NCBI RefSeq assembly: GCF_027574615.1
Contig: NC_072473.1
Coordinates: 115,302,529-115,366,528 of the forward strand
Source of the DNA: Eptesicus fuscus
Lineage: Eukaryota > Chordata > Mammalia > Chiroptera > Vespertilionidae
Length of the DNA stretch: 64,000 nucleotides
Direction of reading: 5' to 3'
The notes below the pieces were generated by a model. That model did no database searches and had not been told where the DNA came from. It saw only the letters and a list, made by a program, of their open reading frames with translations. Each line of letters starts with the position of its first letter. The first letter of the stretch is position 1. Position numbers and translations under genes: made by a program. Shown piece after piece: positions 1 to 12,199 of this stretch.

Positions 1-662
1 TCATCAATGTAAATTTATTGCCACATGTGTGTATGTATAATTGTGTGTACTTATATAAAATGTTTTCACACATGAATTTTTTCAATAGAGATTAATTTAG
101 TTAGCCTTTTAAAAAAATCTTTGCCTATTACTCTGTACATTGAATGACATGTAAAAAAATCTTAAATTTTCAACTGGCTTCTTATTTTTGGGTCACTAAG
201 GATCCAGTTAATAAAACAAACTAGGCATTTCAAATATATGGTTTTTAACATAGGGGACTATTTAACAGGTGGTGAAAGGCAATAAAGGCATGCTAAAAAT
301 AATCCCAAATCAATAACCATAAGAAGCAATTACCACTTATAAGAATAGGAAAATAAAATAATTTAGATGTTACTTCTAAGTATGTCCAATGGCTTACAAT
401 ATCTAGGAAGATTCACAATATAGTCTCTCTTATCTGTTAAAAGAGTAGACTGCTTCTGAAAATTTGAGTCTTGTATATGTTTAAATCTGCTTCCTCTTTA
501 TGGAATCAAAGTGTGTATCTACACTCTTTCTTATGAGATTGACAAGAGTGGAGGAGGAGACAGCCCTCCCCTCCAACTCAAGGGACTCCAACTCAATAGT
601 CTGCTAACAATACTATCACAAAGCTTGCCTTAACTGTCTGATCAGCAAAACAATATAGGAAA
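1..662. other. AT-rich unannotated stretch
   Basis: No recognisable gene, repeat family or RNA was seen. The sequence is AT-rich single-copy-looking DNA with short open frames only. Confidence 0.5.
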
Positions 663-680
663 GAAAACTGTTTTGTTTTT

Positions 681-878
681 TCTTTTAAAAAACATGTTTT
701 TATTGATTTTTTAGAGAGAGAAAGACAAACATCAATGTGAGAGAGAAACATTGACCCGTTGCTTTCCTCATGTACCTCTGCTGGGGATCCATCCCTACTG
801 GGTATGGAGCCCAAAACCTGGGCACATGTCCTACCTGGGAATTGAACTGGTGACCTATTGGTGCACAGGATGACTCAA
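681..878 (-). mobile_element. tRNA-derived SINE (VES-like, old)
   Basis: On the minus strand this reads as a tRNA-headed SINE: the A-rich 3' end lies left (T-run and TTTTTATTGATTTTT) and the degraded tRNA-like head lies right. The CT-rich region and the 'gggaattgaac' B-box neighbourhood are recognisable. Imperfect direct repeats of the gaaactgttttgttt type (about 663-680 and 879-894) look like a target-site duplication. Divergence suggests an old copy. Confidence 0.8.
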
Positions 879-894
879 GGAAACTGATTTGTTT

Positions 895-1580
895 AACCAA
901 ATCCAATAGGCAAGTTCTATGAATAATAGTTATAATAAAGGCAGCCTTGCTTCTGTCACATTTACTTCCTTGAAATAATGCCTATTTTTCACATTTTAAA
1001 ACACTTTATGCAACAACTTGAATTATTTTTTAAAGGTCACCATTTGCATTTGCTTCTGTAAGCCTCTTTCCTGTTATGTGAGATGAGCATGTGTTTCTGC
1101 CAAGTTTTGATTTTTTTTCTGACAAGCTTGGAAGAACATTTTGCTAATTAAAAAGGCTTACATATTTTTAAATATTCTATCATCCATTCCATTGATCTGA
1201 GGCATTTCCTGGTATAATGAACACCTGAATGTTGAGCATAGAGAGAAATTGTTATTTTTCCATTTGAAAAAGACTGAATATTATATAGTGATAACACCAC
1301 ATATCTGGAGATTCCTTTCTAGTCCAATTTTAATAACATTATGGAAAACAACTAAAACATCAAAAATAAAAGTAAGAAACAAATATAAAAGTGATTAAGT
1401 ATAGAGATTGTGAATTCTTTTAACCTTGAGGAACATTTTCTTTTGTTATTCAATACACCCAACACTCATTAGTAGAAACTTTTATACTCGAGAATTTAAA
1501 ATAATTTGGACAGGAGTTAATAAAAATTAGAACTAATTATAATAAATACAAAATTTTATATATTTCTTAAATTTCATTTT
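895..1580. other. AT-rich unannotated stretch
   Basis: No gene or repeat family was recognised. Composition is very AT-rich. Confidence 0.4.
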
Positions 1581-1710
1581 TAATAACAGTTTAAATTCAA
1601 TATTATTTTGTATTAGTTTCAGGTGTACAGCATAGTGGTCAGACAATCATTTACTTTACAAAATGTTCTCCCATATATTTTAGGCCCAGCACAGCCAGGT
1701 AGGTACCTAA
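1581..1710 (-). mobile_element. Old L1 3'-end remnant
   Basis: The segment contains the reverse complement of the mammalian L1 3' UTR motif (tttcaggtgtacagcatagtgg), with a T-rich stretch to its left standing for the poly(A) tail. It is a short, diverged 5'-truncated piece; no ORF remains. Confidence 0.65.
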
Positions 1711-1726
1711 AATTCTTATATTTTTA

Positions 1727-1955
1727 TTTAATAATTATCTCTTTTTGTTAATCTTCTTCTGAGGATATTTTTCTGTTGATTTCTAGAGAGAATGGAAGGG
1801 AGGGGGAGAGATATAGAGAGAGAAACATCAAGTGGTTGCCTCCCACATGCGCCCCGACCAGGGCCAGCTATCAAGCCTACAACTGAGTTAAATTCTCTTG
1901 ACCTGCTACCCTTCAGTCCTCGGGCTGTGTCTACTGAGACAACGTGGCCAGGGCT
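1727..1955 (-). mobile_element. tRNA-derived SINE with 16-bp TSD
   Basis: A minus-strand SINE with its tRNA-like head at the right (..acgtggccagggct) and A-rich end at the left. It is flanked by a perfect 16-bp direct repeat, aattcttatattttta, at 1711-1726 and 1956-1971. It belongs to the longer-tailed bat SINE type ending aaaatatcctcaggtgaggatt rather than the young VES type. Confidence 0.88.
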
Positions 1956-1971
1956 AATTCTTATATTTTTA

Positions 1972-2839
1972 AAAATATATTTACTCTATGAACTTCAGTG
2001 AAATAAAATAAATTTTATTTAAAAAAGCCATAATTCAAAATTTTCACTAATCATTATTTGTCTTTATAAGTATCATTTTGCTTCTTTTACCAGGTTTGTA
2101 TGTATGTATGTGCATAATATAGTTGGCAATTTTAACTTCATTGACATAGTTCAGTAAACAAAAGCATATGTGATAACATCTTTTAATATAATGTCTAGTT
2201 CAGGGTAATTTTGCATTTTTAAAAACAGCTTAGCTAAGAAGAATGTGAGATAAAAAGCATTCTTATGTTATATTTCATTCATCTTATTTATTTATTATGG
2301 AAATTGATCATTTTAATTTCCCAGAAAAACTGCAATAGCTGAGCTGATTACATAAAAACACATCTACATGTTCTTACCAAATTTAAAGTAGGAATTAAAA
2401 AAAAAAAACAACTTTTGGCTCTGTCACTGATCTCCTAGGTAACCTTAAACAAGTAATATCCTACTAGGGTTAAGGTTAATCACATTTGCCATGTATTTAC
2501 CTCACAGTTGGATTAGAGAAGGGATCATTGAAAAGTGTTTTTGAAAGCTAAATAATAAATAGCCATTATTATCTTTATGTTATCTGTGATCTTCTGATAA
2601 GGTAATAAAACAGATTCATCCATTTTAAGCCATTCAAGAAAAGCATGATTATGGATATAAGCATTGAACAGAATAAAAAATAGTTTTGAGATATAGTCAA
2701 GACCTTTGGTGTAATTCTCTCCAACAGCAGTAACTTTTCTTACTATTTTAAAGAACTTCATTTTAAACTATTCATAGAAAAATAATAATCTGAATTACAT
2801 GACATCAATAGAGCTGCCTGCAATATTTGGTCAATACTC
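1972..2839. other. AT-rich unannotated stretch
   Basis: No gene or repeat family was recognised, apart from simple A and T runs. Confidence 0.4.
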
Positions 2840-5800
2840 TGAGAAACAAAGAGAGAGGACCCAAATAAACAAAATCAGAAACGAAAGAGGTGAAGTACAA
2901 CTGACCCCACCAGAAATACACAGGATCATTAAAAAAATACTATGAACAACTATATTCTAACAAGCTGGACACCCTGGATGAAATGGACATATTCCTAGAA
3001 AAATACAATTTTCTGAAACCCAGAGAGAATCAGAAAAATGGAATAGGCCAATAACAGCTGACAAAATTGAAGCAATAATCACAAAATTCCCAGCAAACAA
3101 AAGACCTAGTTCTGGATGGCTTCACATGGGAGTTTTACCAAACGTTCAAAGAACTACCACCTGTCCTTCTCAAACTATTCCAAAAAATCCAAGAGGAAGA
3201 AGCCCTTCCAAGTTTGTTTGTTTTTTTCATGAGGCTAGCGTTAACCTAATTCCAAAACCAGTTAAAGACACTACAAAGAAAGATAATTTCAGGCCAATAT
3301 CCCTGATGAATATAGATGCTAATATCCTCAAGAAAATATTAGCAAATTGAATCCAGCAGTACATTAATAAGTTCATACACCATGACCAAGTGGGATTTAT
3401 TCTGGGGATGCAAGGCTGATACAATATTCACAAATCAATAAACGTTATATATCACATAAACAAATTGGAAGACAAAAATCACATGATCATATCAATTGAT
3501 GCAGAAAAAGCATTTGACAAAATCCAGCACCCTTTTTTGATAAAAACTCTCAGCATAAAAAAAAAAAATCTCAGCATAGTGGGAATAGAGGGGTCATATT
3601 TCAACATAGAATACTAGTAAAGGCCATATATGACAAATCTGCAGCCAATATCATACTCAATGGGCAAATTTAAAGCATTTCCCTTAAGGTCAGGCACAAG
3701 ACAGGAATGTCCACTTTGACCACTCTTATTCAACATAGCACTGGAAGTCCTAGCCATAGTGATCAGACAAGAAGGAAAAACAAATCCAAATTGGAAAGGA
3801 GGAAGTAAAACTCATTCACAGATGACATGATATTGTACATAGAGAACTCTAAAGACACTACCAAAAAAACACACGCTAGATTTAATAAATTAATTCAACA
3901 ATCTACCAGGACACAAAATTAACATCCAGAAATTGATGGCATTTTTTATACACCAATAATGAACTCTCAGAAAGATAAACCAATAAAACAATTCAGTTTA
4001 TCATTGCACAACAACAATACAAATAAGATACCTTGGAATTAACTTAACCAAGGAGGCAAGAGACCTATACTCTGAAAACTATAGGACATTGCAAAAAGAA
4101 ATAGAGTAATAATAAAAAAATTGGAAGCATATAATATGCTCATGGATTGGAAGAATGAACATAATTAAAATGCCCATACTACCCAAAGCAACTTACAGAT
4201 TCAACACAATCCTTATTAAAATAGCAACACCATATTTTACAGATCTAGAACAAATATTCCAAAAATTTAAATGGAATCAAAAGGGAAAAAATCCCGAAGA
4301 GCCACAGAAATCTTTAGAAAGAAGAACAAAGATGGAGGGATCACAATACCAGATATCAAACTATCCTACAAAGCCATTGTAATAAAAACAGCCTGGTAAT
4401 GGCACAAAAACAGGCATATAGGCCGATGGAACAGAGTAGAGACCCCAGAAATCAACTCACTCCAATATGATCGATTAATATTTGACTAAGGAGGCAAGAG
4501 CATACAATGGAGTAAAGATAGTCTCTTCAATAAATGGTGTTGAGAAAATTGGACAGGCACATGCAAAAAAAACAAAACAAAACAAAAAAATGAAAGTAGA
4601 CCACCAACTTATACCATACACAAGGATAAACTCAAAATGGATAAAAGACTTAAGTGTATGCTATGAAACCATAAAATCCTAGGAGATTTTTAAAATTTAT
4701 TTATTTGCTTGTCTGTTTATATTAAATTTATTTGGGTAATTTTACTTAATAACAAAAAATCCTAGAAGAAAACATAGGCAATATAATCTCAGACAGCTCA
4801 TAGCAGTATTTTCACCAATACATCTCTTAAGCAAGAGAAACAAAGGAAACATAAATGGGGCTATATCAAACTAAAAAGCTTCTGCACAGCAAAAGAAACC
4901 ATTAACAAAATTAAAGGGTAACCCATTGTATGGGAGAACATATTTGCCAATGATATATCTGTTAAGGGATTAATTCCCAAAATATACACTAGTAAAGAAC
5001 TTATACAACTTAACACCAGGAAGACAAGCAATCCAATTAAAGAAAGAGCTAAGGACCTGAATAGATACTTCTCCAAAGAGGACATACAGAGGGCTAAATA
5101 GACATACGGAAAAATGCTCAACATCACTAATCATCAGAGAAATGCAAATTAAAACCACATGATATTGTACATAGAGAACCCTAAAGACATGGCTACATGC
5201 CAGAATGGCTACCATCAATAATCAATAAACAAGTGCTGGCGAGGATGTAGAAAAAAGGAAACCCTAGTGCACTGTTGGTGGGAATGAAGACCGGTGCAGC
5301 TACTGTGGAAAACAGCATAGAGCTTCCTCAAAAAAATTAAAAATGGAACTGCCATTTGACCCAGCAATCCAACTTCTGGGAATATGTCCTATGAATCCCA
5401 AAACACCAATCACAAGTAAAATATGCACCCCTACATTCATAGTAGTGTTATTTATAATAGCTAAGATCTGGAAACAGCCTTGGTGCTCTTCAGTAGATGA
5501 GTGGATAAAAAAGCATTTACAGAATGGAATACTATGGGGCTATAAAAAAGAAGGAACTTTTACCCTTTGTGACAGAATGGATGGACCTGGAGAGTATGTA
5601 CACTAAATGAAATAAGCCAGGCAGAGAAAGACAAATATCATATGATCTAGTGAGCAAAATAAACTGAAGAACAAAATAAAACCAGAGGCGTGGATACATA
5701 GAACAGATTAATAGAGGTCAGAGGGGAGTGGGGTTAGGGGGACTAGAAGAAGGAAGGTGAAGAGATTAGCTAAAGAACTTGTATGCGTAACCCATAGACA

Positions 5801-5925
5801 CAGACAACGGTGAGGTGATGGCCAGGGCCAGAAGGAAAAGGGGGTGGGGGCTGGCTAGAGGTGGGCAATGGGGGTGGGGATATGGGGACATCTGTAATAG
5901 TGTCAACAATAAAAAATGAAGTTTA
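2840..5925 (+). mobile_element. 5'-truncated L1 with decayed ORF2
   Basis: A sense-strand L1 that begins in the ORF2 reverse-transcriptase region and runs through the C-terminal domain into a G-rich 3' UTR and A-rich tail (about 5880-5920). The RT core is recognisable near 3815-3840, but the conserved F-A-D-D motif reads F-T-D-D there, and the frame is broken by many stops and indels (for example the poly(A) insert at 3560). The copy cannot encode an active enzyme. It holds a nested insert at 4683-4755 and a misplaced internal patch at 5157-5188. The 5' border is approximate. Confidence 0.88.
4683..4755 (-). mobile_element. Tiny nested L1 3'-end insert
   Basis: About 73 bp interrupts the L1 ORF2 match and is flanked by the direct repeat aaaatcctag (4673-4682 and 4756-4765). 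Its sequence resembles the inverse complement of an old L1 3' end (aaatttatttgggtaa). The TSD supports a retroposed insertion; the family assignment is tentative. Confidence 0.5.
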
Positions 5926-6816
5926 ATTAGATCATCTACAGTTTTAAAGTGACACATTTAAAATAACTAAAATATATGCAAAATTCCTTCTAAATTCTCT
6001 GTAATAGAAATTACTTTTTAAAAATAACTATTTTACTAACTTTCTATTATTTTAAGTGCTATGAGTGCACAATAAAAGGAAATGGTATAGCACAAAGTTA
6101 ATGGAGTTGCTTCTAGAAAAAAAAAATATAACTTGCACCAGACAATGGAATAGAAAGTCCAATGACATGAAGGAAAATAGAATACTCAAAAATATGGATG
6201 TAAAATGGAATATTAATCATGGAAATTATGAATTGTTTTTCTCTGAAACTATTCTAGGAAATTCATATTATATTTTATTGTACATGTTAAAATGTTTTTC
6301 TGTATGATTTTGATTGTTATCCATCTTTTCTATCAATTCTATTTAATTTCTCAGACCATCCTGTTGTTATGGTTTTCACATTTGCAAATTGATCATGTTA
6401 TATTCATTAAATTATATTCAAGTCAAATATTGATACCGGAAGTTTGAACATATACGACTTGGATAGTTTCTACATTAGCAAAAGAGCTTCCTTTCCAAAA
6501 AATTATACTCTGAAAATGATTTTGATCTGCTTTTCTTGCCAGTGTTTAACTCATTAATAAATATTTGTTATTTAAACTTTAAAAGTTCCTGGAAGTTAAG
6601 TCATCAGTAAAGTGAGTGGAATAGAATGATCAAATTTAATATGAAGAAAGCAGACAAAACAAATCTTAAAAGAATCACTCGATTTTGCCTTCTCTATTTA
6701 CCTTTGGAGAAAACAACTATATTCTTTGGAGTGAATTCTCTCTCATCATACTTAATCACACACTTTAGTTGAATAAAAAATTCCATTTTAAGAAAATTAT
6801 ATAAAAGAGTAACTTA
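5926..6816. other. AT-rich unannotated stretch
   Basis: No gene or repeat family was recognised. An 80-codon open frame at 6065-6307 has no recognisable motif and looks like chance. Confidence 0.4.
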
Positions 6817-7098
6817 GCCCAAGCCGGTTTTGCTCAGTGGATAAAGCATCGGCCTGTGGACTGAAGGGTCCAGGGTTCGATTTCAGTCAAGGGCAGGTAC
6901 TTAGTTTGCAGGCTCAATCCCCAGCTGGCCTTGGTAAGGGCTCGTGTGGGAGGCAACCAATCTATGTGTCTCATTAATATTTCTCTCTCTCTTTCTCTCC
7001 CCCTCCCTTCCACTCTCTCTAAAAATCAATGGAAAAATATCCTTGTGTGAGGATTAACAAAAATAAGTAAGTAAAGAAGTAAGTAAATAAATAAATAG
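6817..7098 (+). mobile_element. tRNA-derived SINE (long-tailed type)
   Basis: It starts gcccaagccggttttgctcagtgg (tRNA-like head with A-box), has the B-box ggttcgatttc near 6875, a CT-rich block near 6985-7020, and the distinctive aaaatcaatggaaaaatatcc 3' end followed by an (AAGT/AAAT)n tail. It is the same subtype as the SINEs at 39,825 and 61,420. A TSD is unclear. Confidence 0.9.
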
Positions 7099-7178
7099 TA
7101 TCTTAAATTCCAAATTACTGCTCCACTTTGTATATGTAGGGTTAGAATAAATGATGTTAAAATGAAAGCACTTATCTT

Positions 7179-7396
7179 TAAAAAAAAAAAAATATTATAT
7201 ATATATATATTGATTTCAGAGGGAGAGAGAGATAGAATCATCAATGATGAGAGAGAATCATTGATCAGCTGTCTCCTACACATCCTCTACTGTGGATCGA
7301 ACCAATAACCCATGCATGTGCCCTGACTGGGAATTGAGCCGTGACCTCCTATGCTCATAGGTCTATGCTCAACCACTGAGACACGCTGGCTGGGCC
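7179..7396 (-). mobile_element. tRNA-derived SINE
   Basis: A minus-strand SINE: A-run and (TA)n at the left, then ttgatttcagaggga, and the tRNA-like head at the right ending ..cacgctggctgggcc. Its right edge abuts an old L1 fragment. Confidence 0.85.
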
Positions 7397-7905
7397 GTAC
7401 CATATTATTTTGATTACTGTAGCTTTTTAGTAAGTTTTTTTTCTTTATTGATTAAGGTATTACATATGTGTCCTTATCTTCCCATTGCCCCCCACCCTCC
7501 TACTCATGCCCTCACCCCCCTGGTGTATGTGTTCATTGGTTAGGCTTATACTGGTATGCATGCATACAAGTCCTTTGGTTGATCTCTCTCCCTTACCCCC
7601 ACTCTCCCCTACCTTCCCTATGAGGTTTGCCGGTCTGATCACTTTTTAGTAAGTTTTGAAGCTAGCAATGTGAGTCCTCTGCCTTTGTTCTTAGTTTTAA
7701 GATGATTTTGGCTATTTCAGGTCCCTTGAGATTCCATATGAATTTTCCAATAGACTTTCATTTCTGCAAAATCATTATTGGCATGTTAATTTAAATTGTA
7801 TTGAATATGTAGATTGCTTTGGGTAGTATTGACATCTTAACAGTATTAAGTTATTCAGTTCATGAACACAGAATGTCTTTCCATTTGTTTCCTAAGATGC
7901 ATGAA
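7397..7905 (-). mobile_element. Ancient L1 ORF2 fragment
   Basis: Outside the insert at 7439-7641, the sequence matches the reverse complement of an old mammalian L1 ORF2 C-terminal part (ttttgattactgtagctttttagtaag, then ..attgctttgggtagtat). It is strongly decayed with no usable frame. Confidence 0.75.
7439..7641 (-). mobile_element. Short bat L1 3' end with 16-bp TSD
   Basis: The last 200 bp of a bat L1 (3' UTR with atgcatgcatacaag and the pyrimidine-rich minus-strand block) inserted into the older L1. It is flanked by the perfect repeat ctttttagtaagtttt at 7423-7438 and 7642-7657, so the empty site in the ancient L1 can be read exactly. Confidence 0.92.
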
Positions 7906-8416
7906 GGGCTTCTCTGTGCGCCAAAAGACATAGGCAGTGTTTTAATTTAATAAACGCAATATTTTTTAGGACCTTTAAAAATTCCTTTGATTACAAGTTA
8001 CATTGATTAAGTGAGATCATTCCTGCACAATTTGGCAGAAACTACTGGTTCGTCAAAGCAAAACCACCACCTTCCTGTCCTACCTATTATAGTGGTGTCC
8101 CATTATACTAATAACTGTATATGAGATATGCTAATGATATAGGTAAACTCAAACATAAAACATTGAACATGTCAGACAAATAACTATTTCAATAATATAA
8201 AAGTTTAATGGGAAAAATATTTTGTTCTAGTGCTGACACATACGTTCATAATTCTATAACTGTGTATCACATCTGGTCTTGGAGTATGAGAACTATATGG
8301 TACTGTGTTCTCTTCTATTTTGGATTCATTACTGGGGAAAAAAATAAGTATAGAATTACTAAATAGGTATTTTCAATAATAAAAATAGGTAAGATTTACT
8401 TTATAAGGAACCCAGT
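7906..8416. other. AT-rich unannotated stretch
   Basis: No gene or repeat family was recognised. Confidence 0.4.
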
Positions 8417-8431
8417 GAGAACAGCTTTCTT

Positions 8432-8643
8432 TTTAAAAAAATATATTTTATTGTCTTTTAACAGAGAGGAAGGGAGAGGGATAGAGAGTTAGAAACATTG
8501 ATGAGAACATCGATCAGTTGCCTCTTGCGCACCCATTACTGGGGATGTGCCCACAACCAAGGTACATGCCCTTGACCGGAATCAAACCTGGAACCCTTCA
8601 GTCCACAGGCCGACTCTATCCACCGAACCAAACCAGTTGGGGC
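8432..8643 (-). mobile_element. VES SINE with 15-bp TSD
   Basis: A minus-strand VES: aaaatatattttattg at the left, then the mirror of the two 'atcgatgtttct' repeats, and a tRNA-like head at the right. The perfect 15-bp repeat gagaacagctttctt flanks it at 8417-8431 and 8644-8658. Confidence 0.95.
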
Positions 8644-8658
8644 GAGAACAGCTTTCTT

Positions 8659-9750
8659 GATTGAGTGAAGTGCTATATAAATTCTCTGTATCTCCAAAAA
8701 ACAGCTAAGTTGCTAGCCATGCTCTAAAGCGGGTTATGTACTTGAATGGAGTGGAATCACATAAACTCTTGAGTGGATTATTAGCTGACTGGACTAAAAT
8801 CACTATATTATAAGGACTAGTACATACTCACACATATATGCACAAATGCACACACTACTTTTCCAACAAAATGACCATGAGGCATCAAAGAACTCTGAAT
8901 AGATTATACAATGTTTCATATTGTGTTAAAGAAAGCTGGTTGTGTGAATTTGAAAATATTTTATCAAATTCTGCAATGTGAAAAATACCATCTATGTACC
9001 AGATTTGTTCAATATTTGAGAAGGCCGTCTGTTCAAGATGACATTCTTATAGGAATTTTATTTACATTTTTTTGGTCTGTTTTGTCAAGTCACAATGTAA
9101 GAATCTCATTGAGCTAAATCAGAGGCCTCATTACTATATCTTTTGACAGTATACAGGGTATTTTTTGATTTATAATAGTATTTTTGGCTTTATGAAGAAT
9201 AAAGATATAAATAAATGGACTGCCTCCCAGTGTCCATTTTAAATGCATGGGCTTCTTATAACTTTGGACACACAAGATAGAGCTTGCCCAGTTGTCAGGT
9301 GGTGGAACCTATGACTGATTTATTATATTGAACTTTGAAAAAAGTGCAACTGCATCTTTAGACCTAAAATTGACTGATTTTATGCAAAATACTGGCAAGT
9401 ATGAATTTTGTTGCAAGCAGATTCTATATGACAAACGATGAATGTTGAAACAAAAGATTAACTTTAGTTTTGGTTTTACTTTCACTTTTCTGTTTTGGGC
9501 CAGGTAAAATACCATATTTCCATTAAATTGAAACCACACTATATGACTAGGTGGGAAATATCCTTTTCTCCATCTTTTATATGGAACTAAAGGGGGGCTT
9601 GAAACTGAGGAAATTTCATTGGATGTGGCCTCCTGTTAACCCTTCAGAAAGTTGTGTGTGAGTTTCCTTTCTATCTATCTGACATAGTATAATGTTTTAT
9701 TTTTATTATTCTAAATCTAGCATCATGTGCAGTGATTAATTAATCTCTTC
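8659..9750. other. Unannotated stretch, not recognised
   Basis: No gene or repeat family was recognised with confidence. Short open frames at 8911-9117 (+) and 9309-9539 (-) show no motif I know. The block is less extremely AT-rich than its surroundings and could be an old, unassigned repeat or plain intergenic DNA. Confidence 0.3.
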
Positions 9751-9763
9751 AAATATTAGGCAT

Positions 9764-9983
9764 CACGCCCTAGCCAGTTTGGCTCAGTGGATAGAACATG
9801 GGCCTGCAGACTGAAAGGTCACAGGTTCGTTTCCGGTCATGGGCACATGCCCAGGTTGCAGGCTCGATCCCCAGTAGGGGCCATGCAGGAGGCAGCTGAT
9901 CAATGATTCTCTTATCATTGATGTTTCTGTCTCCCTCTGTCCCTCTCCCTTCCTCTCTGAAATCAATAAAAATATATTTTAAG
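9764..9983 (+). mobile_element. VES SINE with 13-bp TSD
   Basis: A sense VES with A-box (ttggctcagtgg), B-box (ggttcgtttcc), the 'gtaggggccatgcaggaggcag' type core and an A-rich tail. It is flanked by the perfect repeat aaatattaggcat at 9751-9763 and 9984-9996. Confidence 0.95.
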
Positions 9984-9996
9984 AAATATTAGGCAT

Positions 9997-11230
9997 GCTA
10001 CAAGCAGAATCACAATGATATATCAAAGTAAATTAAATAAAATGGAGATCATTTTGCTCCAAAACCCGCAAATTACTTCCTCCCCAAATGGAAACCATTT
10101 AAAATTCTTCTTTTATAAGTTAATACTAACAGATCCCCAGCCTTATGTACATGGAAGGTGGTTTTCTGTAGATTACATTTATTTCACCAGAGGATATTTA
10201 AAGTCACCAAAGCACGGAATCTCAGAGTTGAAAGACAGCAGAGTGGTCTTCTATTCTAACACCTTACCCAGTTAAAAAAAAAAAATCCCTTTACAGATTA
10301 ACTTCCAAACCATCTTAGTAAGGAGTTTGGTGTACTTTCTCTCCTTTTAAAAATTAATATATGTATAAAACATATGAAACAAGCTATTTCAGAACTCTGA
10401 TAATTAACCAAAGCCATAGAATAAACTGGTCATGATCTATCCAAGACATACTCCTGAATCTCAATAAGATAACAAGTTCTGACATTTTAATTTGTGTCTA
10501 TTCATTTCACATCTGCCTCACATGTTTAGTAGTGCAGTAGCCAAAAGCTGCCGACTATGGAGAGATCTGACCTCATTGGAGTACTTTTAAAGGCACCATC
10601 CTTAGAGCAAAATAAATATTTTATCCAAACTTATTGATCCCTGGGAAATAAATAAAAGTATGATTACTGTTTTATTTGACGGTTATTTAAACTATAGCAA
10701 ACTTTGGGAACATCTCAGCTTCCTGACTGTGATTTCAGATGTGGGAAAGTAAAGTTGGCCAGGAATGTAAAAGAATATACTGGAAAACTAGATGATAATA
10801 CAGAACTTTGGAAGGCTGTGACACATTTATGGCAATCTAATAGGATTCACTACTGCAGAAGACTGTGCACATGCCCAGTAAATACCTATAAAGGGCATGG
10901 GTCCTAATTCCTCACCTCTGGATGATTTTAATACCTTGTGCGAGCAGGAAGCAAAAATCTAAAGTTTTCTTAAAAGTTTGAAAATGCTCTTATTCACATA
11001 TGTCCCTTAGGAAAAGGTGGAGAAATAAAGGAACACTATTAAGGTGATCTTCTGATGAACCCTTAGCTGATTACTAAATTATACTGACACAGGTATGATC
11101 CTTAGGAAGTCCAGCCTTAGAAATAAAACAAGAATTTAACAACAATAATAACACCAGGGAGAATACTCAGGGTCTACACACTGCCAGAAATACAGAATCT
11201 ACTTTATTAGTCCAAGTTAATAAGAAGCAA
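9997..11230. other. Unannotated stretch, possible old DNA-transposon trace
   Basis: No gene was seen. Around 10,215-10,265 the words 'ggaatctcagagttg..' and 'ttctattctaacaccttaccc' resemble an ancient hAT-type mammalian MER repeat, but the match is too short to name. The rest is unassigned. Confidence 0.3.
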
Positions 11231-11248
11231 CAAGAAAGTAAAATATAA

Positions 11249-11469
11249 GCCAAAACTTGTTTGGCTCAGTGAATAGAGCATTGGCCTGCAGACTGAAAGG
11301 TCCCAGGTTCGATTCCGGTCAAGGGCATGTACCTTGGTTGCGGGCACATCCCCAGTAGGGGGTTTGCAGGAGGCAGCTGATCGATGTTTCTCTTTCATCG
11401 ATGTTTCTAACTCTTTATCCCTCTCCCTTCCTCTCTGTAAAAAATCAATAAAATATATTAAAAAAAAGA
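11249..11469 (+). mobile_element. VES SINE
   Basis: A well-preserved sense VES: tRNA-like head with A-box and B-box (ggttcgattcc at about 11,308), both 'atcgatgtttct' repeats and an A-rich tail. A short repeat, aagaaagtaa (about 11,232-11,241 and 11,470-11,479), is a likely TSD. Confidence 0.93.
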
Positions 11470-11539
11470 AAGAAAGTAAGTAAAAAATAAGAACAAATTA
11501 GCAACAACAACAAATTCTGTGTGGATAGAAAATTGTGAT

Positions 11540-11686
11540 AGCCAACTTATAATAATATATCTTCTAAAATATCTCATTTTCAACCAATAATTAAGAGAAA
11601 TTTAAAGAGATAGGATGGTTTGTTACATACAAAGGGAATAAAGGTAGTCAACCAAAAAGTCCCAGAGAGACCCAGATTTGGGAATG

Positions 11687-11722
<36 letters not shown>

Positions 11723-11868
11723 ATTGGCTATTATAAGTTATTATAAATATTTTCAGAGAACTAAAGGAAAACATGTCTAAAAAAGTTAAGGAAAGTATGG
11801 GGACAAAGTATTATAAAATAGATAATCTATAAAAACAGATTATAAATAAAAAACAAAAAGAGAAATTC
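11540..11868 (+). mobile_element. Ancient L1 ORF1, left segment
   Basis: The words attataaatattttcagagaac and aaggaaaacatgtct match the N-terminal ORF1 region of an old mammalian L1. The match continues at 18,131 after the younger L1, so this is one ancient element that hosted the nested stack up to about 21.66 kb. A pure A-run of about 28 bases lies at 11,692-11,719. The left border is approximate. Confidence 0.7.
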
Positions 11869-12199
11869 GGGGGGGGGGAGAGAAAAGATGGCAGCTGGCA
11901 GGATGGAGGTGCGGGAGAGGAAGTGAGTGAGTGAGGGGATGAAAGTAGAGTGTGTGGATGTGTGTGAGAGAGTGACGGACAATGAAATCTGGCAGGAGCA
12001 GCAGGGGCTGGCAGACCAAGCTCTCTTGGACAGGGAGAGACTACCACTGCTGTGGACACTTCCCAGACTGCGGGACTCGGGCAGAGAGCCCACACCATCT
12101 TGAAGGGAAGAGCAGCCTCTTCTAGGAACTCATCAGCACCACCACCCAGACAGGCCTTGTATAATGCCCGTGACCTGGAAGCCACTCCAGCCAAAATCC

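Noticed and set aside
8911..9539. Host exon candidates
   Set aside because: The short frames on both strands lack splice-site context, motifs or codon-like composition.
11249..11330. tRNA gene
   Set aside because: A-box and B-box are present, but the cloverleaf is not maintained and the unit is the head of a VES SINE with tail and TSD. The same holds for 9764, 24,809 and 41,650.
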